Shown: positions 37,180 through 48,068, counted from the stretch's first letter. The stretch is DNA of 64,000 bases from Shewanella sairae (GCF_023283535.1 NZ_JAKILT010000017.1:1-64000); one strand, 5' to 3'. The notes: a model not told the origin generated them from the sequence alone. A program made the numbers and translations.

Positions 37180-38823
37180 CTAGAAGCCACCCCAAATTGC
37201 AGCGATAGTACCAGCAACTAAAGCATAGCCCAGTGCCACAGGCATCGTCTTACGGATAATTTCTGATTCACGACCCGCCATGCCTACAACGGTTGCAGCT
37301 GCCACAACATTCATTACGCACATCATGTTACCGGCGTTTGCACCAATGCCTTGCATCGCTAATATCAGCGCATGGTTAGCGCCAATATTGTCGGCAACAC
37401 TGTACTGCAGGCCAGAGAACATCATATTTGAGAAAGTGGCAGAGCCTGATAAGAAGGCACCGAAAATACCGACAATTGGTGATACCCAAGCCCACACCGC
37501 GCCCATGCTGTTTGCCAATGTATCGGCAAGCGCCACAGGCATAGAGGCAAGACCCGAAGCGTTTTCGCCTGAGTTCAAGAAGATTTTGACCATAGGCACA
37601 GATGCACCGAGAGAAATAATGGTCGGCACCATAGATTTGCACGAGACTGATATTGATTCTTTTATCGCTGGCGATTTCATTCTAAACAGGAAGAAACCTA
37701 AGATACACACCAGTACAAAGAAAGCACCTGGCGCGTACAGAGTAGCGAAACCGGCTTTTAACTCGGTGCCTAGTAATCCTGTCCAGCTAATATTAAAGCT
37801 CGATAACCAAGCTTTAAGTGGCGCGACTGTACGTGAAAGCACTAGCAGGGCAGCCATGATCAAATAAGGTGACCACGCAGCAAGCTGAGAGAACTTTACT
37901 TCAGTGTCGAGCTCTTCACGTTTCTGGCCATCATTTTCAGCAAAGTCATTCCACTGCTCTTTTGGTAATAAATAACCTTTTTTAGCAACAGGGATCACCA
38001 CAGCCATACCGACAAGTGCACCAATAACCGATGGGAACTCTGGGCCTGCAAAGTAGTTAATTAGCCAAGCAGGAACAGTAAAGGCAAGGCCAGCAAATAG
38101 CGCAAATTTCCAAATAGCTAAACCTTCTTTAAATGACTTATTACGGCCAAAGAAGCCAGTCAAAATAGCCACCATAGTTAATGGGATAAGCGTACCAGTC
38201 ACTAAATCAATGGTTATCATATGCATGGCAATAAACTGCGCATAATCCGCAAAACTACCACCGTGTTGGGCGATTTGCTCGGCGGCCATATTGGCGCCGC
38301 CTTGGGTGAGGCCTTGCTCCATACCAAATAGTACTGGTAGGCCAATTGCACCAAACGAAACTGAAGTGGAGTCAGCGATTAAGGCTACAACTGCTGCAGC
38401 AATCGGTGGGATGCCGAGCAGTACTAGCAGTGGCGCGCCAATTGCCGCCGGGGTACCAAAGCCAGCAGAGCCTTCGATAAACGAGCCGAATAACCAACAG
38501 ATGATGATCACCTGTACACGAGCGTCACCACTAATGTTGGTAAATCCTGCGCGAATGGTGTCCATAGCGCCAGAATATTTAAGGGTGTTGAGTAAAAACA
38601 CTGCGCCAAAAATAATGGTTAGCGGGGTAAGAGCTGATAGCAAGCCTTCTACCACTGAAGCGGCTAAAAAAGTGGTATCCATTTTCCAGATAAATACAGC
38701 GGCAAGGCCGGTAAAAATCATGGAAATAGGCATAGCCCTTGATGCGGGCATCCGCAGTAGGACTAAAAACAGCATTACGCTGATAATTGGCGTTAAGCTG
38801 GCGAGTAGTTGAATAAAGGTCAT
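37180..38823 (-). CDS. lldP: L-lactate permease family transporter
   Basis: A 547-residue protein with about 13 membrane helices of the LctP/LldP family: [22 protein letters not shown] (split around 113-134) is the family signature, and [22 protein letters not shown] (about 448-469) is the second. It imports lactate (D and L forms) and glycolate by proton symport. It leads the lactate genes and is preceded by 684 bp with CRP-like sites. GAGG lies 8 nt before the ATG. Confidence 0.93.
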   Translation of the reverse strand: MTFIQLLASLTPIISVMLFLVLLRMPASRAMPISMIFTGLAAVFIWKMDTTFLAASVVEGLLSALTPLTIIFGAVFLLNTLKYSGAMDTIRAGFTNISGDARVQVIIICWLFGSFIEGSAGFGTPAAIGAPLLVLLGIPPIAAAVVALIADSTSVSFGAIGLPVLFGMEQGLTQGGANMAAEQIAQHGGSFADYAQFIAMHMITIDLVTGTLIPLTMVAILTGFFGRNKSFKEGLAIWKFALFAGLAFTVPAWLINYFAGPEFPSVIGALVGMAVVIPVAKKGYLLPKEQWNDFAENDGQKREELDTEVKFSQLAAWSPYLIMAALLVLSRTVAPLKAWLSSFNISWTGLLGTELKAGFATLYAPGAFFVLVCILGFFLFRMKSPAIKESISVSCKSMVPTIISLGASVPMVKIFLNSGENASGLASMPVALADTLANSMGAVWAWVSPIVGIFGAFLSGSATFSNMMFSGLQYSVADNIGANHALILAMQGIGANAGNMMCVMNVVAAATVVGMAGRESEIIRKTMPVALGYALVAGTIAAIWGGF

Positions 38824-38984
38824 GCTTGCCTCGTTTGATTTATATTTCTGTATCTAACTTCAATTTCTACTTCAAATAGCTAAATTTGAGTGGCTCTCTT
38901 CTTAGTGTTGTTATCAATCCATCTATTAACTTCTAGTGAGAATGGATTTAGGTGTGTACTAAACGTGATTTAGCATTTAACCAA

Positions 38985-39000
38985 TATGATCTAGATCATA
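38985..39000. promoter_or_regulatory. Perfect 16-bp palindrome upstream of lldP
   Basis: TATGATCTAGATCATA is fully self-complementary and lies 162 nt before the lldP start codon. It resembles a CRP site with A in place of the key G on both sides (TATGA-N6-TCATA), but perfect symmetry suggests a dedicated lactate regulator. Confidence 0.5.
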
Positions 39001-39031
39001 CTCCACCCTAATTGTGATCGATAATGCCATT

Positions 39032-39047
39032 AGTGAGAGCGATCACG
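39032..39047. promoter_or_regulatory. CRP-like site upstream of lldP
   Basis: AGTGA-GAGCGA-TCACG matches eight of ten conserved positions of the CRP consensus TGTGA-N6-TCACA. Confidence 0.5.
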
Positions 39048-39066
39048 ATTTTACTTGTGGTGCGAG

Positions 39067-39082
39067 TGTGATCTTGATCACT
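39067..39082. promoter_or_regulatory. Strong CRP-like site upstream of lldP
   Basis: TGTGA-TCTTGA-TCACT matches nine of ten conserved CRP positions. CRP control of D-lactate use is known in Shewanella, which supports the assignment. Confidence 0.7.
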
Positions 39083-39453
39083 CAAAATATTGGTGGCGGT
39101 GCTAGGGATTGGCGTTTTTAGGCTGAAGATAGGAGAAATAGGTGTAGAAGGTATCAAAATGTATCTAATGGCGGCGAGAATAGCCTTTATTTGATCGTAA
39201 ACTTTCTTAACCGATATTAGCTAATGAGCTATTTCAGCCTCGCAAGTGTGACTTATATCTCAGCTTGACACTCATGCATCCGGTTTTAATTATCATTATT
39301 AATCTAAGTTAATGTTTATATTGATTTAGTATTTTAAAAGCAAAAAATGCGATTTTTGACGACAAGCTTTCGGCAAAATAAAAACTGTAGTTTGCTAACA
39401 GCTAATGCTAGGAAATGTACGGACTGATTATATGAAAGGTGGTAGGACGCTTT

Positions 39454-39480
39454 GCCGATAGCACAAAGCTGTCTATCGGC
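39454..39480 (-). terminator. Hairpin after nadK
   Basis: GCCGATAG and CTATCGGC form a perfect 8-bp stem over an 11-nt loop, 28 bp past the nadK stop. No T run follows on the minus strand. Confidence 0.35.
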
Positions 39481-39507
39481 GAGGTTTTCTCTTTATAGTG
39501 ATTGGTA

Positions 39508-40386
39508 TTAGAACAGTTTGCTGCCCCAACCGAGTTTAGTTCGCAGCACGTGAAAATAGTTATGACCTTTTGGGTGCACAAGCCTTAAGGTTTCTTGACT
39601 GCGTTTGATAATAATTTCATCGCCTGGCAATACTGACAGATGTACATGGCCGTCACAGCTTACTTCTAAATTGTCACCGTTATGGGGTGAAACCACTAAT
39701 TTAATGGTGCTGGCGGCATCAACAACTATGGGTCTGCAAGAAAGCGTATGCGGGAACATAGGTACCAAGATCATCGCTTCAAGATTTGGCGTTAAAATTG
39801 CGCCGCCAGCAGATAATGAGTAAGCGGTTGAACCTGTTGGAGTGGAAATTATCATCCCATCTGCGCGCTGGCTGTACATAAATTTGTCGTCAATATAGAC
39901 TTCAAACTCAATCATGTGGGCAACTTTACCTGGGTGAAGTACCGCTTCATTAACCGCAGTGTTACTCGATTTGAGTTCACCATGGCGATGCACTTCGGCT
40001 TCAAGTAAGAAGCGTTGCTCAATTTCAAATTCACCTTCGAGCACTTTCGATAAGGCTTCTTCAAAAGAGTCTGGCGGGAGATCGGTTAAAAAACCTAAAT
40101 TACCACGGTTAACACCAATAACACCGATATTGAACCTAGCAAGGACTCGCGCTGCACCAAGCATATTACCATCACCGCCGATGACAATGGCTAAATCGCA
40201 CTGGGCACCAATCTCTAATAAATCTACCGACTGAGCCAGCGGACCGAGTTCGCCAGCAACGCGTTCTTCGACCAATACTTTATAGCCTTGCATGCTTAGC
40301 CAGTGGTGTAACCTTTTTAAGGTCTGAGTCGTCCCTTTATGGTTGGGCTTACCAATTAGACCAATTGTTTGAAACGTATTGCTCAT
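39508..40386 (-). CDS. nadK: NAD kinase
   Basis: A 292-residue NAD kinase, which phosphorylates NAD to NADP in the cytoplasm. The [14 protein letters not shown] motif (about 68-81) has the catalytic GGDGN, and AVNEAVL and [14 protein letters not shown] (about 180-193) are standard. The length matches E. coli NadK exactly. It diverges from grpE across 100 bp, an arrangement conserved in gammaproteobacteria. Confidence 0.97.
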   Translation of the reverse strand: MSNTFQTIGLIGKPNHKGTTQTLKRLHHWLSMQGYKVLVEERVAGELGPLAQSVDLLEIGAQCDLAIVIGGDGNMLGAARVLARFNIGVIGVNRGNLGFLTDLPPDSFEEALSKVLEGEFEIEQRFLLEAEVHRHGELKSSNTAVNEAVLHPGKVAHMIEFEVYIDDKFMYSQRADGMIISTPTGSTAYSLSAGGAILTPNLEAMILVPMFPHTLSCRPIVVDAASTIKLVVSPHNGDNLEVSCDGHVHLSVLPGDEIIIKRSQETLRLVHPKGHNYFHVLRTKLGWGSKLF

Positions 40387-40412
40387 AATTTATGTTAGAT
40401 CCAGCTTTAGGC

Positions 40413-40440
40413 CTTGAAACCTTAAATTTGATCCCCATAA
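40413..40440 (+). promoter_or_regulatory. Sigma-32 heat-shock promoter of grpE
   Basis: CTTGAAA (40413-40419) and CCCCATAA (40433-40440) are separated by 13 bp. This matches the RpoH consensus (CTTGAAA, 13-15 bp, CCCCATnT) at nearly every position. The grpE ATG is 47 bp further on. Confidence 0.9.
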
Positions 40441-40486
40441 TATGCCCAGAGCATGCAGAAACAAAGCATTTTTAGCTGGAGCAAAA

Positions 40487-41089
40487 ATGAGCAACGAAAC
40501 AAACAAAGCACAAGATAACCAAGTTGAAGAGATCGTCGAAGGCGAATTGCTTAACGAAAACGGTACAGAAGCGACTGATGAAGCTTCTTTAATGGATGAA
40601 TTAACTCAAGCTAACTTCCGCGTTGAAGAGTTAGAAAAAGCGTTGCAAGAAGCTGAAGCTAAGGTTGTTGCGCAAAAAGATTCAGTAGTGCGTGCAGCAG
40701 CTGAAGTTGACAACATTCGTCGCCGTTCAGCTATGGACGTAGAAAAAGCGCATAAATTCGCTTTAGAAAAGTTTATTAATGAATTGCTACCAGTATTGGA
40801 TAACATGGAGCGTGCGCTGCAAGGTACTGATGCAGAAGCTGAAGCGACTAAAGCAATCTATGAAGGTGTTGAGCTAACTGCCAAGGGTTTTGTTAGCACA
40901 GTAGAGAAGTTTGGTTTAGTTCAAGTTGATCCGCAGGGCGATGCATTTAACCCTGAGCTTCATCAAGCGATTGGCATGCAGCCTAGTGCAGACTTCCCAG
41001 CTAATACTGTGATGATGGTTATGCAAAAAGGTTATACATTGAATGAGCGTTTACTGCGCCCTGCAATGGTAATGGTTTCTCAAGGCTAA
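40487..41089 (+). CDS. grpE: Nucleotide exchange factor GrpE
   Basis: A 200-residue GrpE: acidic N-terminus, long coiled coil (about 38-95), [21 protein letters not shown] at the four-helix bundle (split about 92-112) and the beta-domain signature [14 protein letters not shown]. It releases ADP from DnaK. ATG 40487 was chosen over 40442: it has GGAG upstream, and the additional 15 residues would begin within 2 bp of the sigma-32 -10 element. Confidence 0.96.
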   Translation: MSNETNKAQDNQVEEIVEGELLNENGTEATDEASLMDELTQANFRVEELEKALQEAEAKVVAQKDSVVRAAAEVDNIRRRSAMDVEKAHKFALEKFINELLPVLDNMERALQGTDAEAEATKAIYEGVELTAKGFVSTVEKFGLVQVDPQGDAFNPELHQAIGMQPSADFPANTVMMVMQKGYTLNERLLRPAMVMVSQG

Positions 41090-41140
41090 TGATTCGCTAG
41101 AGATTAGTTTGTGCTGACAATTACGTGAGTACCGACAATA

Positions 41141-41169
41141 AAAAAGGACTGCTTAGGCAGTCCTTTTTT
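41141..41169. terminator. Bidirectional terminator, grpE / dxs
   Basis: AAAAAGGACTGC and GCAGTCCTTTTT form a perfect 12-bp stem around TTAG between convergent grpE and dxs. Confidence 0.92.
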
Positions 41170-41192
41170 GTGGTTAACACTTTCAGAAAAGG

Positions 41193-43058
41193 TTAAGCGA
41201 TAAAATCTTCAATCTGCTTTTGAATACCCGCAGCATCTAAACCAAGTTCACTGATGATTTCATCTGGTGCACCGTGCTTAATAAATTCATCAGGTAAACC
41301 AATTAGCAATACTGGTTTTGGCATTCTAAGCGTTTGTAACAGTTCTAGTACACCAGAGCCTGCACCGCCCATAACAGCGTTTTCTTCCACTGTGATGAGC
41401 ACATCGTGGCTTGCTGCGAGCTCTTTAACCAGCTCTACGTCTAATGGCTTAACGAAGCGCATATCGGCAACAGTGGCATCAAGAGCTTCGGCTGCGGTTA
41501 AGCTGCTTGCCAATAGGGTGCCAAAGTTGAGGATAGCAATCTTGTTGCCCTCACGTTTGATAACGCCTTTACCAATAGGCATCGCCGTCATTGCTTCAAT
41601 TTGTTCTGCACCGGTTGCACTGCCGCGTGGGTAACGTACAGCGGTAGGACCGTCGTTATAGCAGTAACCGGTATATAGCATCTGACGGCATTCATTTTCG
41701 TCAGATGGCGCCATGATGACCATATTAGGCACGGTACGCATAAAGCTTAAATCAAATGCGCCTTGGTGAGTTGGGCCATCTGCACCAACAATACCACCAC
41801 GATCGATAGCAAACAGTACCGGCAATCTTTGTAATGCTACGTCATGGATCAGCTGATCATAACCGCGCTGTAAGAATGTCGAATAGATAGCAACAACAGG
41901 TTTATAGCCTTCACAAGCAAAGCCGGCGCCTAAAGTGACCGCATGTTGCTCAGCGATTGCAGCGTCAAAGTATTGTTTAGGAAAACGCTGAGAAAACTCA
42001 ACCATCCCTGAACCTTCACGCATTGCTGGTGTAATGCCTAACACTTTTTCATCTTTTTCTGCGACATCGCATAGCCACTTGCCAAATACTTCTGAGAAGG
42101 TTGGGTCAGATGCTTTAGCAGCAGGCTTTTCAAAGGTTGATGGATCAAACTTTGGTACAGCATGCCAGCCGATAGGATCTTTTTCTGCCGGCTCATAACC
42201 ACGACCTTTCTTAGTCATGATATGCAACACTTGTGGACCACTTAAGTTGCGCATATTGCGCATGGTTTCAACCAGAGCGTCTACGTCATGACCGTCAATT
42301 GGGCCAATGTAGTTAAAGCCTAGCTCTTCAAATAACGTGCCCGGAACCACCATGCCTTTAAGGTGCTCTTCAGTGCGCTTAGCCATCTCTTTGATGACTG
42401 GCATACCTTTAAGTACTTTCTTGCTGCTTTCACGGATAGTGGTGTAGAAGCGGCCTGACATTAGCTGTGCGAGGTGATTATTGAGCGCGCCAACGTTTTC
42501 AGAGATAGACATCTCATTGTCGTTTAGCACCACTAGCATGTCGTTATGCAAGTCTCCCGCATGGTTCATGGCTTCAAACACCATGCCGCCAGTCATTGCG
42601 CCATCACCTATCACCGCAACGACTTTACGACCTGCTTGCTCTTTTTCAGCAGCAACAGCCATTGCCAGTGCCGCACTAATAGAGGTACCAGAGTGACCGA
42701 CACTAAAGGTGTCGTATTCACTTTCTTCACGCCACGGGAATGGGTGCACGCCGCCCTTTTGGCGAATAGTGTGCATCTTTTCACGGCGACCCGTTAAAAT
42801 TTTATGCGGGTAAGCTTGGTGACCAACGTCCCAAACTAATCTGTCAAATGGCGTGTTGTACACGTAATGAAGCGCAACTGTCAGCTCCACCGTGCCTAAG
42901 CCCGATGCAAAGTGACCGCTTGATTTACCCACAGACTTCAGTAAGAAACCTCTAAGTTCGTCTGCCAACTGTGGCAATACGGCTTGAGGGAGCTGTCGTA
43001 GCTCATCTGGAGTATTAGCCTGTGCAAGCACAGGGAATTGAGAAATATCAAAACTCAT
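41193..43058 (-). CDS. dxs: 1-deoxy-D-xylulose-5-phosphate synthase
   Basis: A 621-residue thiamine-diphosphate enzyme that condenses pyruvate and glyceraldehyde-3-phosphate, the first step of the MEP isoprenoid pathway. [13 protein letters not shown] (about 152-164) is the ThDP-binding motif; [13 protein letters not shown] and [15 protein letters not shown] are transketolase-like signatures. ATG 43058 is used rather than 43121, whose extension would overlap ispA. It is the last gene of the xseB-ispA-dxs operon, 22 bp after ispA. Confidence 0.96.
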   Translation of the reverse strand: MSFDISQFPVLAQANTPDELRQLPQAVLPQLADELRGFLLKSVGKSSGHFASGLGTVELTVALHYVYNTPFDRLVWDVGHQAYPHKILTGRREKMHTIRQKGGVHPFPWREESEYDTFSVGHSGTSISAALAMAVAAEKEQAGRKVVAVIGDGAMTGGMVFEAMNHAGDLHNDMLVVLNDNEMSISENVGALNNHLAQLMSGRFYTTIRESSKKVLKGMPVIKEMAKRTEEHLKGMVVPGTLFEELGFNYIGPIDGHDVDALVETMRNMRNLSGPQVLHIMTKKGRGYEPAEKDPIGWHAVPKFDPSTFEKPAAKASDPTFSEVFGKWLCDVAEKDEKVLGITPAMREGSGMVEFSQRFPKQYFDAAIAEQHAVTLGAGFACEGYKPVVAIYSTFLQRGYDQLIHDVALQRLPVLFAIDRGGIVGADGPTHQGAFDLSFMRTVPNMVIMAPSDENECRQMLYTGYCYNDGPTAVRYPRGSATGAEQIEAMTAMPIGKGVIKREGNKIAILNFGTLLASSLTAAEALDATVADMRFVKPLDVELVKELAASHDVLITVEENAVMGGAGSGVLELLQTLRMPKPVLLIGLPDEFIKHGAPDEIISELGLDAAGIQKQIEDFIA

Positions 43059-43080
43059 ATTGAGATTCTTTGTCTCTTTA

Positions 43081-43962
43081 TTAAACTCTTCGCTCAATGA
43101 TGTAACGGGCGAATTCTGCAATTAACTGGCTATTGTATGGTAATTTAGCCAGAGCTGATAGTGCGTCCTCAATCAAACTTGCCGCAGTTTCTTGAGCGCC
43201 TTCTAAACCAAGCAACTTAGGATAGGTGCTTTTGTTTGAATCTGTATCTGAACCTTGCGGTTTTCCTAGTTCTTCAGTGCTGGAGATAATATCGAGCACG
43301 TCATCTTGAACTTGGAAGGCTAGGCCTATTGCATCGGCAAAATCGAGTAGAGCTTGGCGCTCATCTTCGTTAACTTTAGCGGCAATGATGGCAAACTCCA
43401 CCGCACAGCGAATAAGCGCACCGGTTTTTAGTTTATGTAGCTGTATTAATGTCGCTAATTGAATCTGCTTGTTAGTAGCACTTAAATCCATCGCTTGACC
43501 ACCACACATACCACTATACCCAGAGGCATTAGCTAAGGCTTTAACCATAGCTAAATTCTGTGATGGAGTAATGTTTTCTATTGGGTCGCTAACGATTTCA
43601 AACGCTAATGCTTGTAATGCATCACCTGCTAGAATTGCTGTTGCTTCATTAAAGGCAATATGGACAGTGGGTTGCCCACGTCGCAAAGCATCATTATCCA
43701 TAGCAGGAAGATCGTCATGGATTAAAGAGTAGGCATGCACACACTCAATTGCTGCAGCACACGAATCAAGGGTGGTCAGCTTGACACCTAACATATCACC
43801 CACTGCATAGACCAAGAACGGGCGAATACGTTTGCCGCCGATCAAGGCACCATGCTTCATTGCAGCTTTAAGGTTTGGCTCAATATCATCAAGCGCATTA
43901 ATACGCAGTGCTAGCTGCTGATTAATACGTTGTTGGTAGCGTTTAAGTGACTCTTCTAACAA
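43081..43962 (-). CDS. ispA: Farnesyl diphosphate synthase (geranyltranstransferase)
   Basis: A 293-residue polyprenyl synthase with both aspartate-rich motifs, [10 protein letters not shown] (about 84-93) and QVQDDVLDI (about 218-226). It makes farnesyl diphosphate for quinones and undecaprenyl carriers. Translation appears to begin at a TTG that directly abuts the xseB TAA (TAATTG), with GGTGAG 3 nt upstream; this implies translational coupling. Confidence 0.95.
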   Translation of the reverse strand: MLEESLKRYQQRINQQLALRINALDDIEPNLKAAMKHGALIGGKRIRPFLVYAVGDMLGVKLTTLDSCAAAIECVHAYSLIHDDLPAMDNDALRRGQPTVHIAFNEATAILAGDALQALAFEIVSDPIENITPSQNLAMVKALANASGYSGMCGGQAMDLSATNKQIQLATLIQLHKLKTGALIRCAVEFAIIAAKVNEDERQALLDFADAIGLAFQVQDDVLDIISSTEELGKPQGSDTDSNKSTYPKLLGLEGAQETAASLIEDALSALAKLPYNSQLIAEFARYIIERRV

Positions 43963-44202
43963 TTACTCACCCTCGACATCATAAGGTTTGAGAGTATCGA
44001 CACCCTCTTCTTGCATTAGAACGGCGACTTTTTGTTGCGCATTTTCTAGTTTATTTTGGCTATTGCGCACAAGCTTGATGCCGCGTTCGAATTGCTTGAG
44101 TGCATCATCGAGCGAAACATCGCCATGTTCTAAGTCGGTTACGATTTTTTCTAGCTCGGAAAGTGAATCTTCAAATGAGAGATTTTCTGGTTTTTTTGCC
44201 AC
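43963..44202 (-). CDS. xseB: Exodeoxyribonuclease VII small subunit
   Basis: A 79-residue XseB with the conserved LSELEKIVTDLEHGDVSLDD helix. With XseA it forms exonuclease VII. Longer starts exist at 44235 and ATG 44211, but AGGA sits right against ATG 44211 and exactly 9 nt before GTG 44202, and the GTG start gives VAKKPENLSFE, which aligns with known N-termini. First gene of the isoprenoid operon. Confidence 0.93.
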   Translation of the reverse strand: MAKKPENLSFEDSLSELEKIVTDLEHGDVSLDDALKQFERGIKLVRNSQNKLENAQQKVAVLMQEEGVDTLKPYDVEGE

Positions 44203-44253
44203 GATGATCATTCCTAGAAAATAAGCGGTACACAAAGTATATCAGCAGGGCAC

Positions 44254-44421
44254 ATGGGTCAAATTAAGCCGTTGACTATTTGCACAAAAGCACGGTTTGA
44301 GGAGCAAACGCACGCTAAAAGGCTTGTTAAAGTATACGTTAACGAATTGATTATCGATCAACTTGCTGACGATTGGAAAATTACCGAGCCTGCACTTGAG
44401 CGCTATTTTAACGGAAATTGA
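44254..44421 (+). CDS. Possible 55-residue protein upstream of pomA
   Basis: An ATG frame of 55 codons fills the centre of the 437-bp xseB-pomA gap. It encodes a charged, helix-prone peptide (MGQIKPLTICTKARFEEQTH at the start, WKITEPALERYFNGN at the end). CAGGG stands 5 nt before the ATG. Amino-acid composition looks protein-like, with no stop-rich or low-complexity signs, and codon use resembles the neighbours. I recognise no family and it could be chance. Confidence 0.45.
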   Translation: MGQIKPLTICTKARFEEQTHAKRLVKVYVNELIIDQLADDWKITEPALERYFNGN

Positions 44422-44639
44422 ATAAGATTTGCTGGAAATATCACTCAAGAGATCGTTTATTTGGTCGTTATATAGTTAGAATCGCAAAAAATGCCTGCTA
44501 TGGGTATTAAGACAGACTTATGACTTGCTCAAGTATTAAAGGCATAATATTGTCGCAAAAAATATTTTCGGCATTTATGTAGCACTTGGTATTCGAGACT
44601 ATCGATAAACCGTGTATTGAAAAGCTTTGAGGAGCAGTT

Positions 44640-45407
44640 TTGGATTTAGCAACCCTTATCGGACTGATTGGCGCATTTATCTTTATCATTATGGCCATGG
44701 TGAGCAGTGGTGGCATCGCCATTTTTATTAACGTCCCGTCTATTCTAATTGTGTTAATTGGTTCAATGTTTGTGGTGATGATGAAATATAACCTCAAGCA
44801 GTTTTTAGGCTCGGCCAAAATTGCCGCCAAGGCATTTATTTTTAAAATAGATAAGCCGGAAGATCTTATTGAGCAATCAATCTCTATGGCGGATGCTGCA
44901 CGTAAGGGGGGGGTCTTAGCATTAGAAGAAGCAGAGATCAGTAACAGCTTTATGCAAAAAGCCGTTGATATGTTAGTGGATGGTCACGACGGTGATGTAG
45001 TGCGGGACGCATTAGAAAAAGATATTGCGCTAACGGAAGAGCGCCATAAAACAGGTATTGGCATTTTTAAAGCCATTGGTGATGTTGCACCTGCAATGGG
45101 TATGATCGGTACCCTAATCGGTTTGGTGGGCATGCTATCGAATATGGACGACCCTAAATCTATTGGACCTGCGATGGCGGTTGCACTGTTAACCACTTTA
45201 TATGGCGCGGTAGTTGCTAACATGGTTGCCTTGCCTATTGCTGATAAATTATCGCTACGTATGAGCGAAGAGATGCTAAATCGTAACTTGATTATGGATG
45301 CGGTATTGGCCATTCAAGACGGACAAAACCCACGGGTTATCGAAGGTTTTCTAAAGAACTACTTATCGGAAAAATCGCGAAAAATAGACACTTTGGACGG
45401 GGCGTAA
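44640..45407 (+). CDS. pomA: Flagellar stator subunit PomA (MotA family)
   Basis: A 255-residue MotA/ExbB-type protein with four membrane helices; GDVAPAMGMIGTLIGLVGML (about 150-169) and GPAMAVALLTTLYGA are nearly those of Vibrio PomA. With PomB it forms the sodium-driven stator of the polar flagellum. The start is TTG at 44640 with GAGGAG at 5-nt spacing; it gives MDLATLIGL, aligned with Vibrio PomA. The rare start may limit stator dosage. Confidence 0.95.
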   Translation: MDLATLIGLIGAFIFIIMAMVSSGGIAIFINVPSILIVLIGSMFVVMMKYNLKQFLGSAKIAAKAFIFKIDKPEDLIEQSISMADAARKGGVLALEEAEISNSFMQKAVDMLVDGHDGDVVRDALEKDIALTEERHKTGIGIFKAIGDVAPAMGMIGTLIGLVGMLSNMDDPKSIGPAMAVALLTTLYGAVVANMVALPIADKLSLRMSEEMLNRNLIMDAVLAIQDGQNPRVIEGFLKNYLSEKSRKIDTLDGA

Positions 45408-45411
45408 ACGG

Positions 45412-46380
45412 ATGGCTAAGAAAGCCAAATGTGACTGCCCACCTCCGGGGGCGCCGATGTGGCTGGCAACTTTCGCAGATTTGATGTCGCTACTGATGTG
45501 CTTCTTTGTACTCCTGCTGGCTTTTTCTGAAATGGACGTGATGAAGTTCAAACAGATTGCGGGTTCGATGAAGTACGCTTTTGGTGTGCAAAATAAGGTT
45601 GAAGTCAAAGACATTCCTAAAGGTACTTCAGTGATTGCGCTTGAGTTTAGACCGGGTCGACCAGAGCCAACTCCGATTGAAGTCATTAATCAGCAAACCA
45701 ATGAAATGACTGAGCCTATGCTTGAGTTTCAAGAAGGCGAAGATGCAAATGCTGGTGGTATTCAGCAGCAGCGCGGAGAGCAGCGCGGCGGGCAGGCGTC
45801 AGCGACAGCTGTCGAGCAAAAAGAGGCTGAAGCTCAGGCAGAAAGTGCCGCGCAGTCAGAGTCTGAATCAACTAAAACACAAGCTTCTGCTCAAGATAAA
45901 ATTAACGAGCAAGTGAAAAAAATGGCGCAGGAGCTGAATAAAGAGATTGTTGATGGCGCAATTGAAATTGAATCTCTAGGTCAGCAGATCATTATTCGTA
46001 TTCGAGAGAAGGGAGCTTTTGCATCCGGTTCAGGTTTTTTACAGCCAAGGTTTAAGCCTGTAGTGCGCCGTGTGGGCGAACTATTAAAAGATGTGCCTGG
46101 TATCGTAACGGTTTCAGGTCACACTGATGATTGGAATATTTCTAATGAGCTTTATAGCTCTAACTGGGATTTATCAAGCAAGCGAGCGGTTGCCGTTGCA
46201 CATGAACTGGTGAGAGTAAAAGGTTTTAATCAGCAACGCATGAAAGTGGTTGGGATGGCGTCTTCAGATCCATTGGTTAAAAATGACTCTGCCGCGAATC
46301 GAGCGCGTAACCGCCGAGTCGAAATCGCGATTGAACAAGGTAAACCCAAAGAATCTGCCGAAATCAGAGTGAGTCAGTAA
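45412..46380 (+). CDS. pomB: Flagellar stator subunit PomB (MotB family)
   Basis: A 322-residue protein with one membrane helix carrying the ion-binding Asp23 (WLATFADLMSLLMCFFVLLL, about 17-36), a plug and linker rich in Gln/Glu/Ala (about 105-170), and an OmpA-like peptidoglycan-binding domain (VSGHTDDWNISN near 239, NRARNRRVEIAI near 301). It lies 4 bp after pomA. The CFFVLLLAFSEMD pattern is of the sodium-type PomB group. Confidence 0.95.
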   Translation: MAKKAKCDCPPPGAPMWLATFADLMSLLMCFFVLLLAFSEMDVMKFKQIAGSMKYAFGVQNKVEVKDIPKGTSVIALEFRPGRPEPTPIEVINQQTNEMTEPMLEFQEGEDANAGGIQQQRGEQRGGQASATAVEQKEAEAQAESAAQSESESTKTQASAQDKINEQVKKMAQELNKEIVDGAIEIESLGQQIIIRIREKGAFASGSGFLQPRFKPVVRRVGELLKDVPGIVTVSGHTDDWNISNELYSSNWDLSSKRAVAVAHELVRVKGFNQQRMKVVGMASSDPLVKNDSAANRARNRRVEIAIEQGKPKESAEIRVSQ

Positions 46381-46398
46381 TCACTACTAGGCATACAC

Positions 46399-46425
46399 AA
46401 AACACGCAATTTATTGCGTGTTTTT
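46399..46425 (+). terminator. Terminator of pomAB
   Basis: AAAACACGCAAT and ATTGCGTGTTTT pair around TT, with a T run after, 18 bp past the pomB stop. Confidence 0.85.
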
Positions 46426-46578
46426 GTTTTTCAGGCCCTCAATAATAGTAAGTAAAACCGTTTTGAGCCGAATATTTACTATTTTGTCGAGACAAACAGA
46501 GATTGCTTATACGCAATTGCCAACTGATCTTGTTATAATCGGTGAATTGCTGTTTAAACAACTCCTCGCGGAAGACCA

Positions 46579-48033
46579 ATGAAATTTATCGTAAAACTGT
46601 TTCCTGAAATCATGATGAAAAGCAAGCCGGTAAGAATGCGCTTTACCAAAATGCTTGAAACTAACATTCGTAACGTACTTAAAAAGGTTGATGAGACCGC
46701 TAAAGTACAGCGCCAGTGGGACAAAATCATGGTTATGGTGCCAGATGATAGACCGGATCTGGTTGAGGCATTTGGTGAACGTTTAGCTTGTATCCCAGGT
46801 ATCGCCCACGTGCTGCAAGTAAGCGTAAGTACATTTACTTCTGTGGATGATATTTATAAGCAAACATTAGCCGTTTATAAGGAAGAGCTAGCGGGTAAAA
46901 CATTCTGTGTGCGTGTAAAGCGTGCGGGTAAGCATGACTTTAACTCTATCGAAGTTGAGCGTTATGTCGGCGGTGGTTTAAACCAGTTTACAGACGCAGC
47001 AGGTGTACGCTTAAAAGATCCTGATATGACGGTTAACCTAGAGATCGATAATGACAATCTTTACCTTGTTGATAAGCGTATCGAAGGTCTTGGCGGTTTC
47101 CCTATGGCCACTCAAGAAGACGTATTGTCATTGATCTCGGGCGGTTTTGACTCAGGTGTTTCTAGCTATCAGTTTATTAAACGTGGCTCTCGTACTCATT
47201 ATTGCTTCTTTAACTTAGGTGGCGATCAGCACGAAATTGGCGTTAAGCAAGTGGCTTACCATTTATGGCAGAAGTACGGCGAGTCGCACAAGGTTAAGTT
47301 CATTTCGGTACCTTTTGACCCTGTAGTGCAAGAAATTCTAGAGCGCGTTGACAATGGTCAGATGGGCGTAGTACTTAAGCGTATGATGATGCGTGCTGCA
47401 GCTCGCGTAGCACAAAAAATGGGTATTCAAGCGTTAGTCACGGGTGAAGCTATGGGGCAAGTATCTAGCCAAACATTGACTAACCTAAATGTCATTGACC
47501 GTTGTACTGAGCAGTTAATTTTGCGTCCACTTATTGCCATGGATAAGCAAGATATCATCAATCTTAGCCGCCAAATCGGTACTGAAGATTTTGCTAAATC
47601 AATTCCTGAATATTGTGGTGTGATTTCTCAAAAGCCAACGGTTAAAGCGGTTTTGTCAAAAGTTGAAGCTGAAGAGGCTAAATTCTCTGAAGATTTGCTT
47701 GATCGCGTTATAGCTGATGCTGAAATTATCGATATTAGGGAGATTGCTGCGCAGATGGATACTAAAATCACCGAAACTGAAACCGTTGATGCAATTAGCG
47801 CTGGCGAAATCATTATTGACGTTCGTGCGCCAGAAGAGGAAGAGAAGTCGCCTTTAGAAGTTGATGGCGTTGAAGTGAAAGCAATTCCTTTCTATAAGCT
47901 TGCGACGCAGTTTGCAGATCTAGATAAAGATAAGAGTTACTTATTGTATTGCGACCGCGGTGTGATGAGTAAGCTACAAGCGCTATATTTACAAGAGCAA
48001 GGTTACACTAATGTTAAGGTATACCGCCCTTAA
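46579..48033 (+). CDS. thiI: tRNA 4-thiouridine synthase / sulfurtransferase ThiI
   Basis: A 484-residue ThiI: ferredoxin-like and THUMP domain (1-165), PP-loop ATPase with [11 protein letters not shown] (about 188-198), and a C-terminal rhodanese domain (about 405-484) with the persulfide Cys458 in YCDRGVMS. The second conserved cysteine is in [10 protein letters not shown] near 344. It makes s4U8 in tRNA and supplies sulfur for the thiazole of thiamine. Length and domains match E. coli ThiI. It is followed by a strong terminator. Confidence 0.96.
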   Translation: MKFIVKLFPEIMMKSKPVRMRFTKMLETNIRNVLKKVDETAKVQRQWDKIMVMVPDDRPDLVEAFGERLACIPGIAHVLQVSVSTFTSVDDIYKQTLAVYKEELAGKTFCVRVKRAGKHDFNSIEVERYVGGGLNQFTDAAGVRLKDPDMTVNLEIDNDNLYLVDKRIEGLGGFPMATQEDVLSLISGGFDSGVSSYQFIKRGSRTHYCFFNLGGDQHEIGVKQVAYHLWQKYGESHKVKFISVPFDPVVQEILERVDNGQMGVVLKRMMMRAAARVAQKMGIQALVTGEAMGQVSSQTLTNLNVIDRCTEQLILRPLIAMDKQDIINLSRQIGTEDFAKSIPEYCGVISQKPTVKAVLSKVEAEEAKFSEDLLDRVIADAEIIDIREIAAQMDTKITETETVDAISAGEIIIDVRAPEEEEKSPLEVDGVEVKAIPFYKLATQFADLDKDKSYLLYCDRGVMSKLQALYLQEQGYTNVKVYRP

Positions 48034-48068
48034 ATTGCTTAGCTGCTGCAGATTAGATTAATTATGAG

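Larger units (their letters stand above)
38824..39507. other. lldP regulatory region
   Basis: This 684-bp gap holds three symmetrical sites within 100 bp (38985-39082), an AT-rich stretch with a Fur-like half match at 39289-39300 that I do not trust, and a hairpin near the nadK 3' end (39454-39480). No gene is evident. Confidence 0.7.

Noticed and set aside
37280-37867. Plus-strand frame of 195 codons opposite lldP
   Set aside because: Antisense shadow of a permease gene; no family signature.
39289-39300. ATTATCATTATT, a match to one half of the Fur box
   Set aside because: Only one half is good, the area is AT-rich, and neither nadK nor lldP is an expected Fur target.
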